From: Manis javanica
Lineage: Eukaryota; Chordata; Mammalia; Pholidota; Manidae
DNA: 64,000 bases
Direction of reading: 5' to 3'
Assembly: GCF_040802235.1 (NCBI RefSeq)
Contig: NC_133160.1
Location: forward strand, 95,624,660-95,688,659
The translations under genes and the position numbers were made by a program. The notes below the pieces were generated by a model. The model searched no databases. It was given only the letters and a program-made list of their open reading frames with translations, and had not been told where the DNA came from. Shown piece by piece: positions 45,751-58,141 of this stretch (its first letter is position 1; each line of letters opens with the position of its first letter).

Positions 45751-48654
45751 AAAAAGCTGCCAACAAAATGTTAGTCTGATTTTCACAGCTTACTTTGAAA
45801 TGCATCAGATGGATTTATGCACATAAATGGACAGATTCTTAGAGTTCTTCCTGAAGTTAATTGTAGTATTTCTCAAATAGAATTTTAACTTATTTTATCA
45901 CCTTCACAAATACATTCTTTTAAAACTTTGTTTAATGGTATATAAACATTTTGACAGAGATACTGAATACCCAATGTTGAGATCCAGTACATATTTACTT
46001 CAAGTTGTTGTTAATATCAGAAACTTTCCTTCTCTGCCCAATTACACATCCTCTTAATTACAGAAACCTTGAATACAGATGAGCCTTAGATCAGGGAAGT
46101 TTTAAAAATTATTATTTAAGGAACCTTGTAAACCACAAACAAATAAGATTAAGATTATGTACCTTTATCTCTACTTATAATTTTTGGTACTGTGGACAGT
46201 TCAACTTCTGAAAACAAATTAGCATTAAAATAGCTTACTCAACATCACTAAAGCCAAATGATAAGTGGATATATGCATGCTTGTTACAAACACCAATTGA
46301 GTCCTAATTCTTAGGTACTTGATAGCTTCTTACCAATTTCTGATATAGGGAGGTTCTGTGATTTATACATCAGTCTGAACACAGCTATGTTGACTAAGAA
46401 GGTTAATTTGTATTTGTTGAATGCTAAATCACTTTCAAACTATGTTTCAGGGAAGCCCTGCAGAAGCTGCTCAAAGGGAAAGATAAGAGTAAAAGAATAT
46501 TCATCTCCTTGAAATATAATAGATTTATGTTATAGATTTCCTTCCTTCCTCCCTTCCATGTAAGATTTAATTTTAGCAAAATGTTCCAGGTTTGAAAATT
46601 CTATTATGGATACAGAAATTATAAATAATATGAGCTGTTACTGAGCATTTATTCATTATGTTTTAGACACTCTTAAATATAATGGAAAACTACTCTATAT
46701 AAGGTGAAGAAAGCAGGAAATAAAACTAAATGCAAAATGTTCTTTTCTGTATGTATACACATATACACATACACACACACACAAAAGACTAGAAAAAATG
46801 CTAAATTATTAACTCTGATTATCTCTCAAAGGGTGGGATATTATGGTAGATTTTTATTTTCTTGCTTAAACTTCAGCAATAAACATGCACTAACTTTAAA
46901 ATCTGGGGGAACAAATATTTTGAAAATTTATCATTTCTTGCAAAACAATATATAGTAAAATATTACATTAATAACAATATTTAGTATTTTTGTTTGAGTT
47001 TAGTATATATTTTTAAGGAGTCTTCATTTAACAATTATTTTTTTCATGTGATTTTAAGTTTTAAGGTATTTTTTGCTTTTACCCAGAGATTTCTTAACAT
47101 TACTAAATAATATTCTATTAAAGCAGATTTTCCACAGCTTGAACTATAAGTATGTGAGGAATAATGAGCGACTTTTTCTACAAATAGAGCAGAAAGAAAT
47201 AAAAATTAAAGTCACTTCTGCATAATTTAATGAAGCAACTGTGTGGCCTTTCTAGTCTCTTATTCCTGCTTATCTTATTCTATGAAAATCTCACCATGTA
47301 GAGTCTTATCACCTTCCTGCTGTTTTGCTAATCCTGTCAAAATTTTTACTGCTGCTTCTCTTTGATTAGTCTTTCTACAAAGTGTTTAAATTTTGAAGGA
47401 GAAACCAAGCTGCTAACTTTCGTGGAGATTTTTAGAAAAATATGCTACTACTTCAATTTAGATGAAAAGTTTTATTTAATATTAAGTCATGGAAATCGAA
47501 CCCATGCTTTGAAAATAAAAAGAGGACTCATGATTTTATCGAGAACACTCCCAAAAGAGAAATACAATTTGGTGTCTTGAAAAAAATCAATCTATTAAAG
47601 GGATATTTAAAGCACCTCCTTCTTCTTTGGTTCCAAGGGCCCAACCAATCAGACACAGACTGTTCTTTACGAAAGCCTTATGAAAGCATCCAAAAGGGTG
47701 TTTGTCTTCCTTTGCCAACATCAAGCAAGGTGACTGGAATGGGGCACCAGGCTGCAGAACGAATGGCAAAGGTACAGACCGGAGACAGCTAACGCAGCAT
47801 CTCTCCTAATCGAGCCTAGCTCTGAGAAACAAGAACTGCACTAACGAGAAAAGTCAGTGCCTGGAATATGAAGATATTTTATTTCTGTGCCTTCTGTCCA
47901 TGCAATACAGGGTATGGCAGATAAGGGTCAGCAGGTGTCAGCTCCATCTTTACAGTCATAGAAAACAGCTGCCTGAATCTTTTAGTAACTGATTTTATTT
48001 CAAATGACAGAGAAACACGAATTATACTTTATACCTACTTTTATATACTTTGGAAGGAGACTAAATTTAGTAGAAACCATTCAGCTATTCTGAGAATTAT
48101 CGTGGAAAAGGGAAATGGGAATGCTATTGAACTGAAACACAATACTTTCATATTTCTGTGTGTTCATGTCTGTGTGTAAATGTATATATGTGATGGATCA
48201 TTGAGGAATTTAACCAATAAAAATAATACCATGATTCTGAAAATAGACTATAATATTGCCAAAGTTAGAATTATGTGCCCCATGTTTTCCTAGTAATTTG
48301 GAGAAAACTTAACTTGAATGGTTTTGTTTTTACGGTTTCTTCTCTCCAAGTGTAGCTTAAACCAAAAAGGATCATTGTAGGTTTTAAGTGGCATGAAACA
48401 CTACTGTAAGGCTAAAATCTTTACTATTTTAATACCAAAAATCTTGGCTTAAAGCATGAACCTAAGTAATATTTTGGAAAAGAGAATACATTTATTTATC
48501 CATTATTATCCAAAATACAACTACTGCTTAATATATTTTCATGACTAAATCTTAGCTAACATATAGATAATATTTGGACATTTAGTCATCCAAAAGGAAT
48601 TTTTAAAATCTAAGTTTAAGAATGGAAGATTTCAATGTCTTGTAGTGAAGTGAG
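45751..48654. other. Unassigned non-coding stretch
   Basis: No gene is seen. It includes an AC-rich run at 46755-46784, a possible MIR trace near 46630-46710 and a GC-richer block at about 47600-47830 that I cannot assign. Confidence 0.55.
46755..46784. repeat. (AC)n microsatellite, imperfect
   Basis: Alternating acacatatacacat leads into a pure AC run of about 8 units. Confidence 0.9.
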
Positions 48655-48790
48655 TTTGGAACTAAAAACACTGAAGGACTTTCATGTGATTCTAACTATA
48701 AGCATTACATTTGGAACTAAAAATACTGAAGGAATTTCATGTTATCCTGGTTCCACTGTTATCCTGGTTTACCATGTTATCATGGTTCCA
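48655..48790. repeat. Two-level tandem repeat
   Basis: A 36-base segment starting tttggaactaaaaacactg at 48655 recurs at 48710 (55 bp period). It is followed by three copies of a 17-18 base unit based on gttatcctggttcca, from about 48740 to 48790. Confidence 0.85.
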
Positions 48791-49479
48791 TTTCCATGAC
48801 TTAATATTAAATAAAACTTTTCGTCTAAATTGAAGTAGTAGCACATACTATATGTGAACTATAAGTGTCACAATATGATCCAAAAAGCTTGTAAGTGAAG
48901 GAATCTGACAAATATTGATTTATATATATTTTGTCACGAACCACAAAGTAGAGGACTGAGTAACTAATGTAATGCAATGAATGAAAGCATTTTATGGTTT
49001 TATGAAGATTAAGCTCTGGGTTCCATGTGGCCACCTGGTTGTAATGTTTCTTTAACTTGTATGTATAATTAAATATATATATTTATTTTTGTTATATACA
49101 CATTTAGTGTACAAAAGATCTGTTAGTGTGTATAACAGGCAAATTATAAAGCACTGGAGTTTTCAAATAGTAGCTGTTCCATAAGTATTTGTTGAATAAA
49201 TAAAAGTCCTAAGTAGATAGACAGTGATAATTTTAAAAATTTCTAGTATTTTAGGTCTGTTTATATTTTCTTTACTTGAATTCTTTCTTCATTTCATTTT
49301 TAAGTTGTTAATTATAATGAACTTATATTTTATCTTTTTCTACTTGTTAATCAACTTTTAATGTCCTAAAGACAAATGTTTTTGAAAATGTGTATGAACA
49401 CTGCTTTTCCTCAATGCCTTATATTTATGCTCCATGTTAAAGGTAGCAAATTATTTTTTGGGCTTTGATTTTGACAATT

Positions 49480-49635
49480 ATTTTATTGCTACCAACAGTC
49501 GATATAAGTTCTATTTTAGAGATAAGGAGACAGACTCAGAAATGTTAAGTGACTTATCCAACTTTTTATAACTAGAGATAAATTTCATTAGAACCAAGAA
49601 CTTCTGACTCTGTTTTTTTCCTAACAGCAATGTAA
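49480..49635 (-). repeat. MIR SINE, antisense
   Basis: On the plus strand: 'ctattttagagataaggaga', 'cagactcagaaatgttaagt', 'gacttatccaact', then 'aagaacttctgactctgttt', the reverse layout of MIR. Confidence 0.75.
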
Positions 49636-49911
49636 GGCAGCATTTCTATAAATTTAGTTGTGATGATATTTCTGTAAGATTTTCTAAATATTCATAAGTG
49701 AGCATAACATGGATGAAAAACAGCAGATTTTAATATTCAGCAATTTTACATGTAACTAAAAAAACAGGGATATTTATACAGGAGTTTTCTTAAATCAGGA
49801 ATGAAATATTTTTAGCCATTTCCACTTACTTAAAATAGAAAGTTCACTTATTTACTATGTTGAGCACCAACTTTCTATGTGCTAGACAATATGCTAAAAT
49901 GTAGACACCTA

Positions 49912-49933
49912 TGTGTGCGCACGCACACACACG
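49912..49933. repeat. Alternating purine-pyrimidine run with palindrome
   Basis: The run tgtgtgcgcacgcacacaca is alternating purine-pyrimidine with a gtgtgcgcac palindrome at its start, a Z-DNA-prone composition. Confidence 0.75.
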
Positions 49934-50040
49934 TATTAAACAATGTTGCTGCTCTCTTACTATGTGAAACTGGTCTTTTACATCAGGAAGAGGCAAAGGA
50001 AAAGGGTGGGTGCTGAACTGAGCATCAAAGGAACCTGTTA

Positions 50041-50831
50041 AGAAAAAGATACTGGAGGGAATCCTCCTATTGGTGAGAATGTAAATTGGTGCAGCCACTG
50101 TGGAAAGCAGTATGGAGGTTCCTCTAAAATCTAAAACTAGAAATACCACACAACCCCATAATTCTACTTCTAAGAATTTAACCAAAGAAAACAAAATCTC
50201 TGATTCAAAAAGATACATGCACTCCTATCTTTATTGCCACATTATTTACAATAGCAAGCTATGGAAGCAACCAAAGTGTCCATCAGCAAATGAATGGACA
50301 AAGAAGATGAGGTACATATACACAATGGAGTATTATTCAGCCATGGAAGGAAAAGAAATCCTCCCGTTTGCAACAACAGGGATGGAGCTAGAAGGTATTA
50401 TGCTCAGTGAAATAAACCAGGCAGAGAAAAACAAATATATCTGATTTCATTTATTTGTGGAATCTAAACACAAAACAAAACAAAATGAACAAAATAGCAG
50501 TAGACTCACAGACACTGAAAAGTGACTGAGAAGTGATTACCAAGGTTGGGGGTTGGGGTGGGTGGCTAGGGAGGTTAAGGGGGATAAAGGGGCACAAAAA
50601 TTCTCGGTCATAAGTTGGTCACAGGGAAGGTAGTACAGCAGCGAGAATATAGTCACTGATTCTGTAGCATCTTCCTATGTTGACAGACAGTAACTGCACT
50701 AGTGGGGGAAGAGGATTTAATAATTTGGGCAACTGCTGAACCACTCTGTAGTATACATGAAACTAATATAAGATTGTATATCAATGATACCTCAATTAAA
50801 AAGAAAAAAGAAAGAAAAGAAGAAGATACTG
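50041..50831 (+). mobile_element. 5'-truncated L1 with target-site duplication
   Basis: The last ~760 bp of an L1 on the plus strand covers the C-terminal end of ORF2 ('tggagtattattcagccatg', 'gaaataaaccaggcagagaa') and the 3'UTR, ending in an A-rich tail with aaagaaaaga. It is flanked by 50041-50054 (agaaaaagatactg) and 50818-50831 (agaagaagatactg), which differ by one base. It is short and truncated like most L1 copies, and older than L1-B. Confidence 0.85.
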
Positions 50832-51669
50832 AAAAGGAGCTCTGGTATGGTAAGCGGGTGCTGATTTCCACTCAGGCAAACAATTAACAACATCAGACAA
50901 TTCAGACTGAAGTGACCACTGCGTGGGAGAGCACAGTGATAGAGAAGATGTGCTAGGCTATATGTACAGGGCCCTGGCAGGCATTCACTCGTGAGGACTG
51001 AATAAGATTAGGTCTGTACTGCACCTGGTGCAGTATCTGACTTTGTAAGCATTCACCAAATGTTAGTCAGATACTTTCCAATTTAATTGGGAAAACAAGA
51101 TGCAGCATTCATAAAGAAATTAAAAGTTAAGATTTGAAAATATCCTCAGAGTGATACAGAGTCCAAAGAAATGATTTTTGACTGGAGTGATAAGAAAAAG
51201 TTTTATGGAACATGTATCATTTGAGCTATACCTGAGATTTTAGCAGTGGAATTTACTGTGTATTACTTGAACAAGTCAATTCACTGTTATTTCCATTTTC
51301 TTTTTGACAAATGAAGGATTTTGATCATATGGGACTAAGGACAGAAATAGTTTTAGGGTCTCGTAGTGTTATCAATAGTAACAGGTTCGGAGTCACTGAG
51401 TCTGTAAATTCTGTAGTTATAGTGGAAAACGTTGATGTCTAAGCGGTAAACTTTATGTCAAACCTGAGTAGCATTCCTAAACAAGCAAACAAGAAAATGC
51501 ATGACTCAACCAAAATTTGCAAATAGGTGCTCAGATATCTTTTATAAAATAGGAGTCAAAGTGAAATAAAAGCCTCAAGAGAAGGTAATTATTATATATT
51601 ATGTGCTTATTATTAACCAAAAATCCTTAAAACTTACTATACTAACTTTCCACTTTTTTATAGTTATTG
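50832..51669. other. Unassigned non-coding stretch
   Basis: No gene or clear repeat. A weak resemblance to old repeat near 50960-51070 ('agtatctgactttgtaagc') is not firm enough to name. Confidence 0.5.
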
Positions 51670-53160
51670 ATCTATCATTTACATCTATTTTAACAATAGT
51701 TTGATGAGTTTTGGAAAATTTTAGTCATGTAACTACTTACACAATAAAAATTCAGAACATTTCCACTATCCCCAAAAGTGCTCTACTCCTACCCTCAAGA
51801 TCCAGGTAAACACTGATCCACTTTCTGTCCACTAGAGTTTACCTCTTACAGAATATCATAGAAATGCAATCATACAGTATGCACTCTTTTGCTCTGGGTT
51901 CTCCCTCTTTACTCAATATTTTTGACATTCATCTATGTTGTGTGTGTATGTAGTTTGTTCTTTTTATTGCTGGGTACTATTCCATTGTATAGATACACTG
52001 TGATTTATTCATCCATTTGCCATTTGGTGAATATTTAGTTTGTTTTTCTTTTTTGGTTATTATGAATAATGCTGCTATGAACACTCATGTAGAAGTCCTT
52101 GTGGGGACATGTTTTAATTTCTCTTGGGTAGATGCCTATGAGTGAAATTGCTGGATTTTATGATAAATGTATGTTTAAACATTAGAGACACTGCCAAACA
52201 ATTTTCCACATCAACTATACGATTTTACATTCTCACCAGCAATATGTGGGGTTCCAGTTATTCCACCTCCTTGCCAACACTTGATAGTCTGTTTAACCAT
52301 TATAGTGGTTGTGTAGTGGTATCTCACTATGATTTAAGTATGTATTTCTCTAAAGACTAATGCTCTTGATCATCTTTTATGATGTTTAATGGCCATTTGT
52401 ATCTTCTTTGGTGAAATGTCTGTTCATGTTTATTGCCATTTTAAAAAATTGAGTTGTTTGTCTTATTAATGAGTTGTAAAAGTTTTTTTTTATGTTCTGG
52501 AGACAAGACTTTTGTAAGATACCTATTTTACTAATACTTTCTTTTGGCCCGTGGCTTGCTTTTTCATTTGCTGAATAGTCTTTAAATGAACAAAAGCATT
52601 TAAATTTTATAAAGTAAAATCTCTTTTTGGTGTGTTTTGTGTATATGTGTCCTGTATAAGAAAACTTTGCCTAATCAAGGTCACAGAGTTTTCTTCTAAA
52701 AGGTTTGTGGTTTAGTTTTTGATCAATTTTGAATGAATTTTTACCAGGTAAAGGTTCAGGTTAATTTTCTTTTCACTGATATCCAATTATTAGCATTTGT
52801 TGAAAAGACTTACTGTTTTCCCATTGAAATGCCTTAGAATCTTTGTTAAAAATTAATTGACCCTGTAAGTTTATTGTAAGTCTATTTCTGGATTCTGTTC
52901 TGTTCCACTGACCTATATGTTTATCCTTATGCTAATGCCATATTTTCTTGATTACTATAATTTTATAGTGAATCTTTTAGGCAGTCAATGTAAGTTTTCC
53001 AATTTTCTTCTTTTTCAAAATATTATGGCTATTTTAAATACTTTTTTCATATAAAGTTTAGAATCACCTTGTAAGTTTCTACAAAAAAAATTGTCTGCTG
53101 AGATTTTGATTGGAAGTGTTGAAACTATTGATCAATTTGGGGAGGATACCTCCTTGTTTT
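51670..53160 (-). mobile_element. Old L1 (L1M-type), 3' half
   Basis: In plus orientation it reads as the reverse of L1 3'UTR and ORF2 end: 'tccattgtatagatacactg', 'aataatgctgctatgaacac', 'ctcaccagcaatatgtgggg', 'tgccaacacttgatagtctg', 'ttaattgaccctgtaagttt', 'ttgattactataattttata'. It has many stops and is older than L1-A. Confidence 0.85.
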
Positions 53161-54169
53161 AAAAAACAAAGAGTTGTTTTTTTAAATGCAAATCTTACAT
53201 GAGAAACTAACTTGTTTCAGTGTGTTGTGGGTTTCTCACTCTCTCATTCCCTCCTTGCTCCCAGGTCTTTTATTTTTTTCTTTATTTCTCAAAGCTAAAG
53301 AGTTATTTTTAAACAAAAGCTAAAACTCATTTGTTCACACTTAGAAAAGGCTAATTGAGTTTCATAAACAAGGTATTGCTCTTGTCTGGTGGCAGCAACT
53401 TTGGTTTCTGTTCATAAATTTTCATATAATGGTCACACGATATACAAAGTTTCTTGTTATTGTTGGGATCTTGCTGAAAATGCTTCCTACATGAGAATTC
53501 TATTTAATGAGACACTGTAAAAGACATTTTAATTCTCAGAGCTAGGACAAATTGTACTTGATCCAAAAAACCAGAATAGTTTCATTTTATGGACACTGAA
53601 TTTTGAATTCATCATATTCTCTCCTAGGAAATCAAGGGATTTGTGATTTAACTCCAGCATTTGTATAATAACTTAAGATTTCCAGTATATTAGGTTTATT
53701 CTTGCCTTCATCTTACCATCTTTTGCCCTGATTTCATTTTTCTATTTATTTTATAGCCCATTGTACGCATTTAGTTTTCCAAAGTGTCAATTTTTAATGA
53801 TATTGTATATCTTATATATGCATCATATATACATACACAGTTAAATTGCATTTTATCATTACAAATCTGTGGGATAATTATGTGTATTTTATAAATAAGA
53901 TAATGATCTAGACCTTGCTGTATTTTCCATAGGAACTAACTTTTCTAGAGAGCAATACACTTTTCAAAAAATTGAAGTAAGGTTGATATATAATATTATA
54001 TTTGCTTTAGGCATGCAACATAGAGAACCAACAGGAGAGCAATATAATATTTAGTGTACCCACCTTAGTCTTATTTAAGTAACGGAAAATATTTAATAGA
54101 AATAGCTTCAATTTAGTATTTTTAGTTGGAGAAAATGCTTCAAGAAGGTAAGATGCTAAGCAGACTATT
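53161..54169. other. Unassigned AT-rich stretch
   Basis: Nothing recognised. Confidence 0.55.
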
Positions 54170-54541
54170 AGTGGTAAACTGCCCTCCATTCCATCTCCAT
54201 ATCCCACTTGTCCAACCGTGCAGCCCCTAAACTACATCTCCATCATTGGCACAAACGCCTCCCCTCCAACATTATCCCCACCTGCCTTATTGCAACCCTG
54301 GTGCTCCCCAGAAACCTAGTGTAATGGTGGATGTGATTCTTTCAAACCTTATAGGCTTTACTCTCTAAACGCAAGATTGGAATCTTTTCTACTCCTTATT
54401 GCATCTCCCAGATCATTATCCACTCAATCTCTTACACAAAGTAATCCTACTTCTTTGAGGCCTAATGCCACTTGGCCTCTATCACCTGTTAATCTTCTCT
54501 GTCATCATCATTTATCACTTGACCATGGTCCTTTGTTCATC
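54170..54541 (+). repeat. Left part of a possible L2/CR1-clade LINE
   Basis: This pyrimidine-rich, C-rich segment resembles the right part at 56237-57180 in composition and is separated from it only by a younger L1 insertion. By itself it shows no diagnostic motif, so assignment rests on the right part. Confidence 0.3.
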
Positions 54542-56236
54542 AAAAACTTTGGCAACAGCATACTACCCAAAGTGATCTACAGATTCGATGCAATTCCTAT
54601 CAAAATACCAATGGGGTTTTTACAGAACTAGAACAAATAATACTAAACTGCATATGGATCCTACAAAGCCCTTAATGGCCAAAGCAATCTTGAAAAAGAA
54701 GAACGAAGGTGGAGGTATCATGCTCCCTGATTTCAAACTATACTACAAAGCTACTGTAATCAACACAGTATGGTACTGGCACAAATATAGACTGATTGAT
54801 CAATGGAACAAATATATAGTCCAGGAATAAACTCACACTTATATGGTCAATTAATCTATGACAAAGGAGGCAAGAATATGCAATGAGGAAAAGACAGTCT
54901 CCTTAATAACAGTGTTGGGAAAACTGAACAGCTACATGCAAAAGAGTGAAACTGGATCACTTCTTTATGCTGTATACAAAAATAAACTTGAAATGGATCA
55001 AAGCCCCAAATATAAGACCTGAAATCATAAAATTCCTAGAAGAAAACATAAGCAATTTTTTTCTGAATATGTCTTCCCAGACAAGGAAAACAAAAGCAAA
55101 AATAACCAAATGGGATTACATCAAACTAGAAAGCCTCTGCACAGCAAAGGAAACCATCAACAAAACAAAAAGGCAACCTACAAACTGGGAGAAGATATTT
55201 ATAAATGATATATCTGACAAAGGGTTAATATCCAAAATGCATAAAGAACTCATAGAACTCAACACCAAATAAACCCCAAAAAATTCTGATTCAAAAATAA
55301 GCAGAGGACCTGAATAGACATTTTCCAAAAGAAAACATATAGATGCCCAACAGAAACATGCAAGATGCTCAACATCACTAGTCAGAGAAATGTAGATCAA
55401 AACCACAATGAGATATCACTTCACACCAGTGAGAATGACTAGTATCAAAAAGACAAGAAGTAACAAGTGTTGAAGAAGATGTAGGGAAAAGGGAACCTCT
55501 GTTGGTGGGAATGTAAATTCATAGAGCCACTATGGAAAAAAGTACAGAGATTTCTCAAAAAAACTAAAATTTGAATACCAAATGACTGAGTAGCTCCACT
55601 TCTGGGAATTTACTCAAAGAAAACAAAATGCACTCCTATGTTTATTGCCACATTATTTACAACAGCAAAGATATGGAGGCAACCAAAATGTCTGTAAGTA
55701 AACCAATAGATGAATGGATAAAGAAGATGTGGTGTATATATACAACAGAATGGCACTCAGTCATGAAAAAGAATGAAATCTTGCTATTTGAAACAACATG
55801 GGTAAACCTAGAGGGTATTATGCTAAGTAAAAAAGCCAGGCAAAGAAAGACAAATACCATATGATTTCACTTACTCATGGAATTTAAAAAACAAATGAAC
55901 AAAGGGACAGAATAGAAATACTCATGGACACAGAGAAGAAGACTGGTGGTTGCCATGGGGAAGAGGAGGTGGGCTGTGTGCAATAGGTATAGGGGATAAA
56001 GAGACACAAAATTCTTATAAAATATCATGGGGATGAAAGTACAGCAAAAGAATATAGTTAATAATACTGTAATATCTTTGTATGTTGACAAATGGTTAAC
56101 TATACTTATTGTGGTAAGCACTTAGTAATTTATATAATTGTCAAATCATTATGTTGTACACCTGAAACCAATATAATAATATATATCAATTATGCTTCAG
56201 TGAAAAAAATATTAGTAGAAAACACCTTAGGCACAG
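54542..56236 (+). mobile_element. 5'-truncated L1 nested in an older repeat
   Basis: The last ~1.66 kb of an L1 on the plus strand starts in the RT region ('gtgatctacagattcgatgc') and covers the ORF2 C-terminal end (pieces at 54588-54830, 54946-55272 and 55628-55864), the 3'UTR and a weak A-rich tail. ORF2 is broken by stops and shifts. Flanks 54542-54558 (aaaaactttggcaacag) and 56219-56236 (aaaacaccttaggcacag) look like a diverged target-site duplication. Confidence 0.8.
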
Positions 56237-57180
56237 AGTTATTCTCTTTTCTCCAAAACTTGTCAACTTCAATATCCACAGCGTCTCTTCAACCTGCTGA
56301 CCTTTCATTTCCTACTCTTCTCATGTCTATGGGCTTTGCTACTCCCTCTCAGCTACCTTTTCCCTGGATCATGCTCAGGATCTTTGAATCAGCATTACCG
56401 ATTTTCGTATCAGTGGCTTACACATTTAACACTCTCACCACCATCTCTCATCTTTCTGGCTTGCTTCTTCAACTACTTCCACCTTTTGGACCATCTTTGG
56501 ACTTGACCTCTTTGGACCCTCTAAGAGGGACCACTCTCCATTTCTCTATCTTCTCTGTAATTAATATTCTTCCTAGTCAGTGGATTTCCCACGGTCTGTA
56601 ATTTTAAGAATAGTTCTGTCAATGCCATACACTGTGTCTTTACCTTTTCTATCTGGCAGAAACACTCCTAGGGTGATGGCAACTCTTTACCTCTTCTATA
56701 TCTTTACTGAGACAAGAGAACAATTGTGGAAAAATTTCACAAGACAGGGAAAGTCAGCACCACCAGAAATTTACTGTCATCAACTTAACTGGGCTCCCAG
56801 CATGGCCCTGAAATCCAAGTGTGTTTCCCTAGGCTGCTAGTTTTCTTATTTGCTTAACCATTTCACATTTTCCCTAATCTCCTAAATGCCTTGGGTTATT
56901 CTCCAATCTTCCCTTTTGGCCCAGATAAAATAAAAACAACAAACTTTCTGTTTCCTCTCCAACTCCCCCGTATCTCTCCCCACTTTTGCCTGATGCAGCT
57001 GAGGAGGGTCCTCATCCCGTCCTGAACAGTTTTCCATCTATGCCCAGGAAGCCTTTCCTTCTGCCGTTCCGGAACCTTACAGAATGAATTCTCCCTCAGT
57101 TCCACGGTGCTTTCAACCTCTCACGCTCTTAATGAGGCTTTCCCATCAACATTTAAATTTGATCTAATCTTTCGCAGCCT
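56237..57180 (+). repeat. Possible L2/CR1-clade LINE fragment (endonuclease region)
   Basis: The frame starting near 56260 reads NFNIH soon followed by an FISY-type stretch and PWIML, which recalls the endonuclease part of L2/CR1 LINEs (GDFNIH...FL.LL...). Later parts are C-rich and unassigned. Several stops are present. The assignment rests on a few motifs only. Confidence 0.35.
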
Positions 57181-58141
57181 AAAAAAATACTCTTCCTTCA
57201 ACTATATGGCACATTTTAACATTAACATTTTCAGTATCATTAACAGTTTTACTATCAGTAGAATCTATAAAACTTCTTGAAGTACAGCCTCATCAACTTT
57301 ACTTACCCTGTATGTTTGAAATCTCCTTGTATTCTACAACGTTTTCAAGATTAACTAACACCCAACTGCCAGCAGGTGGCTCTGTGTCAAAAAGTGAAAC
57401 AAATATAAAAACACGGATTTTAAGAGCACAGCTGGGGCCTGGATTAAATGCAGGTTGCTGTCATTATTACTTACTTGGTTTATACCTTAATAGTTCCCAC
57501 CTGAAGGCTGTTTACTATCCAGAGAAGAAGATATCGATGAGGGAATAAGTAAAACATTCAGATATATCAACAATTCTTTCAAGATTTTAAATGAGCTTCA
57601 GACCTATAATAAATGTTTTTATAACTTTGTATTTTTATTTTACTTATTTATTAATTAATCTAGTCAAAGAGGTAACAGGGAAGAAAACAACAAGTACATT
57701 AGCATAAACTAATTTTTTGCATTGACTTTCTGGGCTTAAGGCAGAAGGTTTTGAGGATTCATTTGTCCCCCAAAATAGATATATTATAGAATATTAATGA
57801 AGCAACTATCTGTGCATATGACCCATCCCAACAAGTAGAACATTATTTAGCACTTGAAGATTGTATCAACAAATTTCCCTTTTTCCCCCACAAGCAACAA
57901 TGTTTTGATTGTCATGTTTATAATTTTTGTGGTTTCCTTTCTTGTCACTATGGTTTTGCTCCCTATTACCCATAAATATATTGTCTAGTTTTAGTGTAAA
58001 TGATACCATATTATGTGCATTCTTCTGTTAATGACTTTATCACCATTAATATTTGTGAGGTTTATTTATTTTTAGATATGTATCCAATTATATAAATATG
58101 CTACAATGTATTATTGAGTCATTACATTTTATTAATAAAAA
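57181..58141. other. Unassigned AT-rich stretch with one CTCF-like motif
   Basis: No gene is seen. The motif at 57369-57383 is listed separately. Confidence 0.55.
57369..57383 (+). promoter_or_regulatory. CTCF-like motif
   Basis: The plus strand reads CCAGCAGGTGGCTCT, matching the CTCF core CCASYAGRKGGCR at all but the last position. It lies outside recognisable repeats. It is in plus orientation, while the motif at 37421 is minus, so the pair points outward. Confidence 0.5.
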
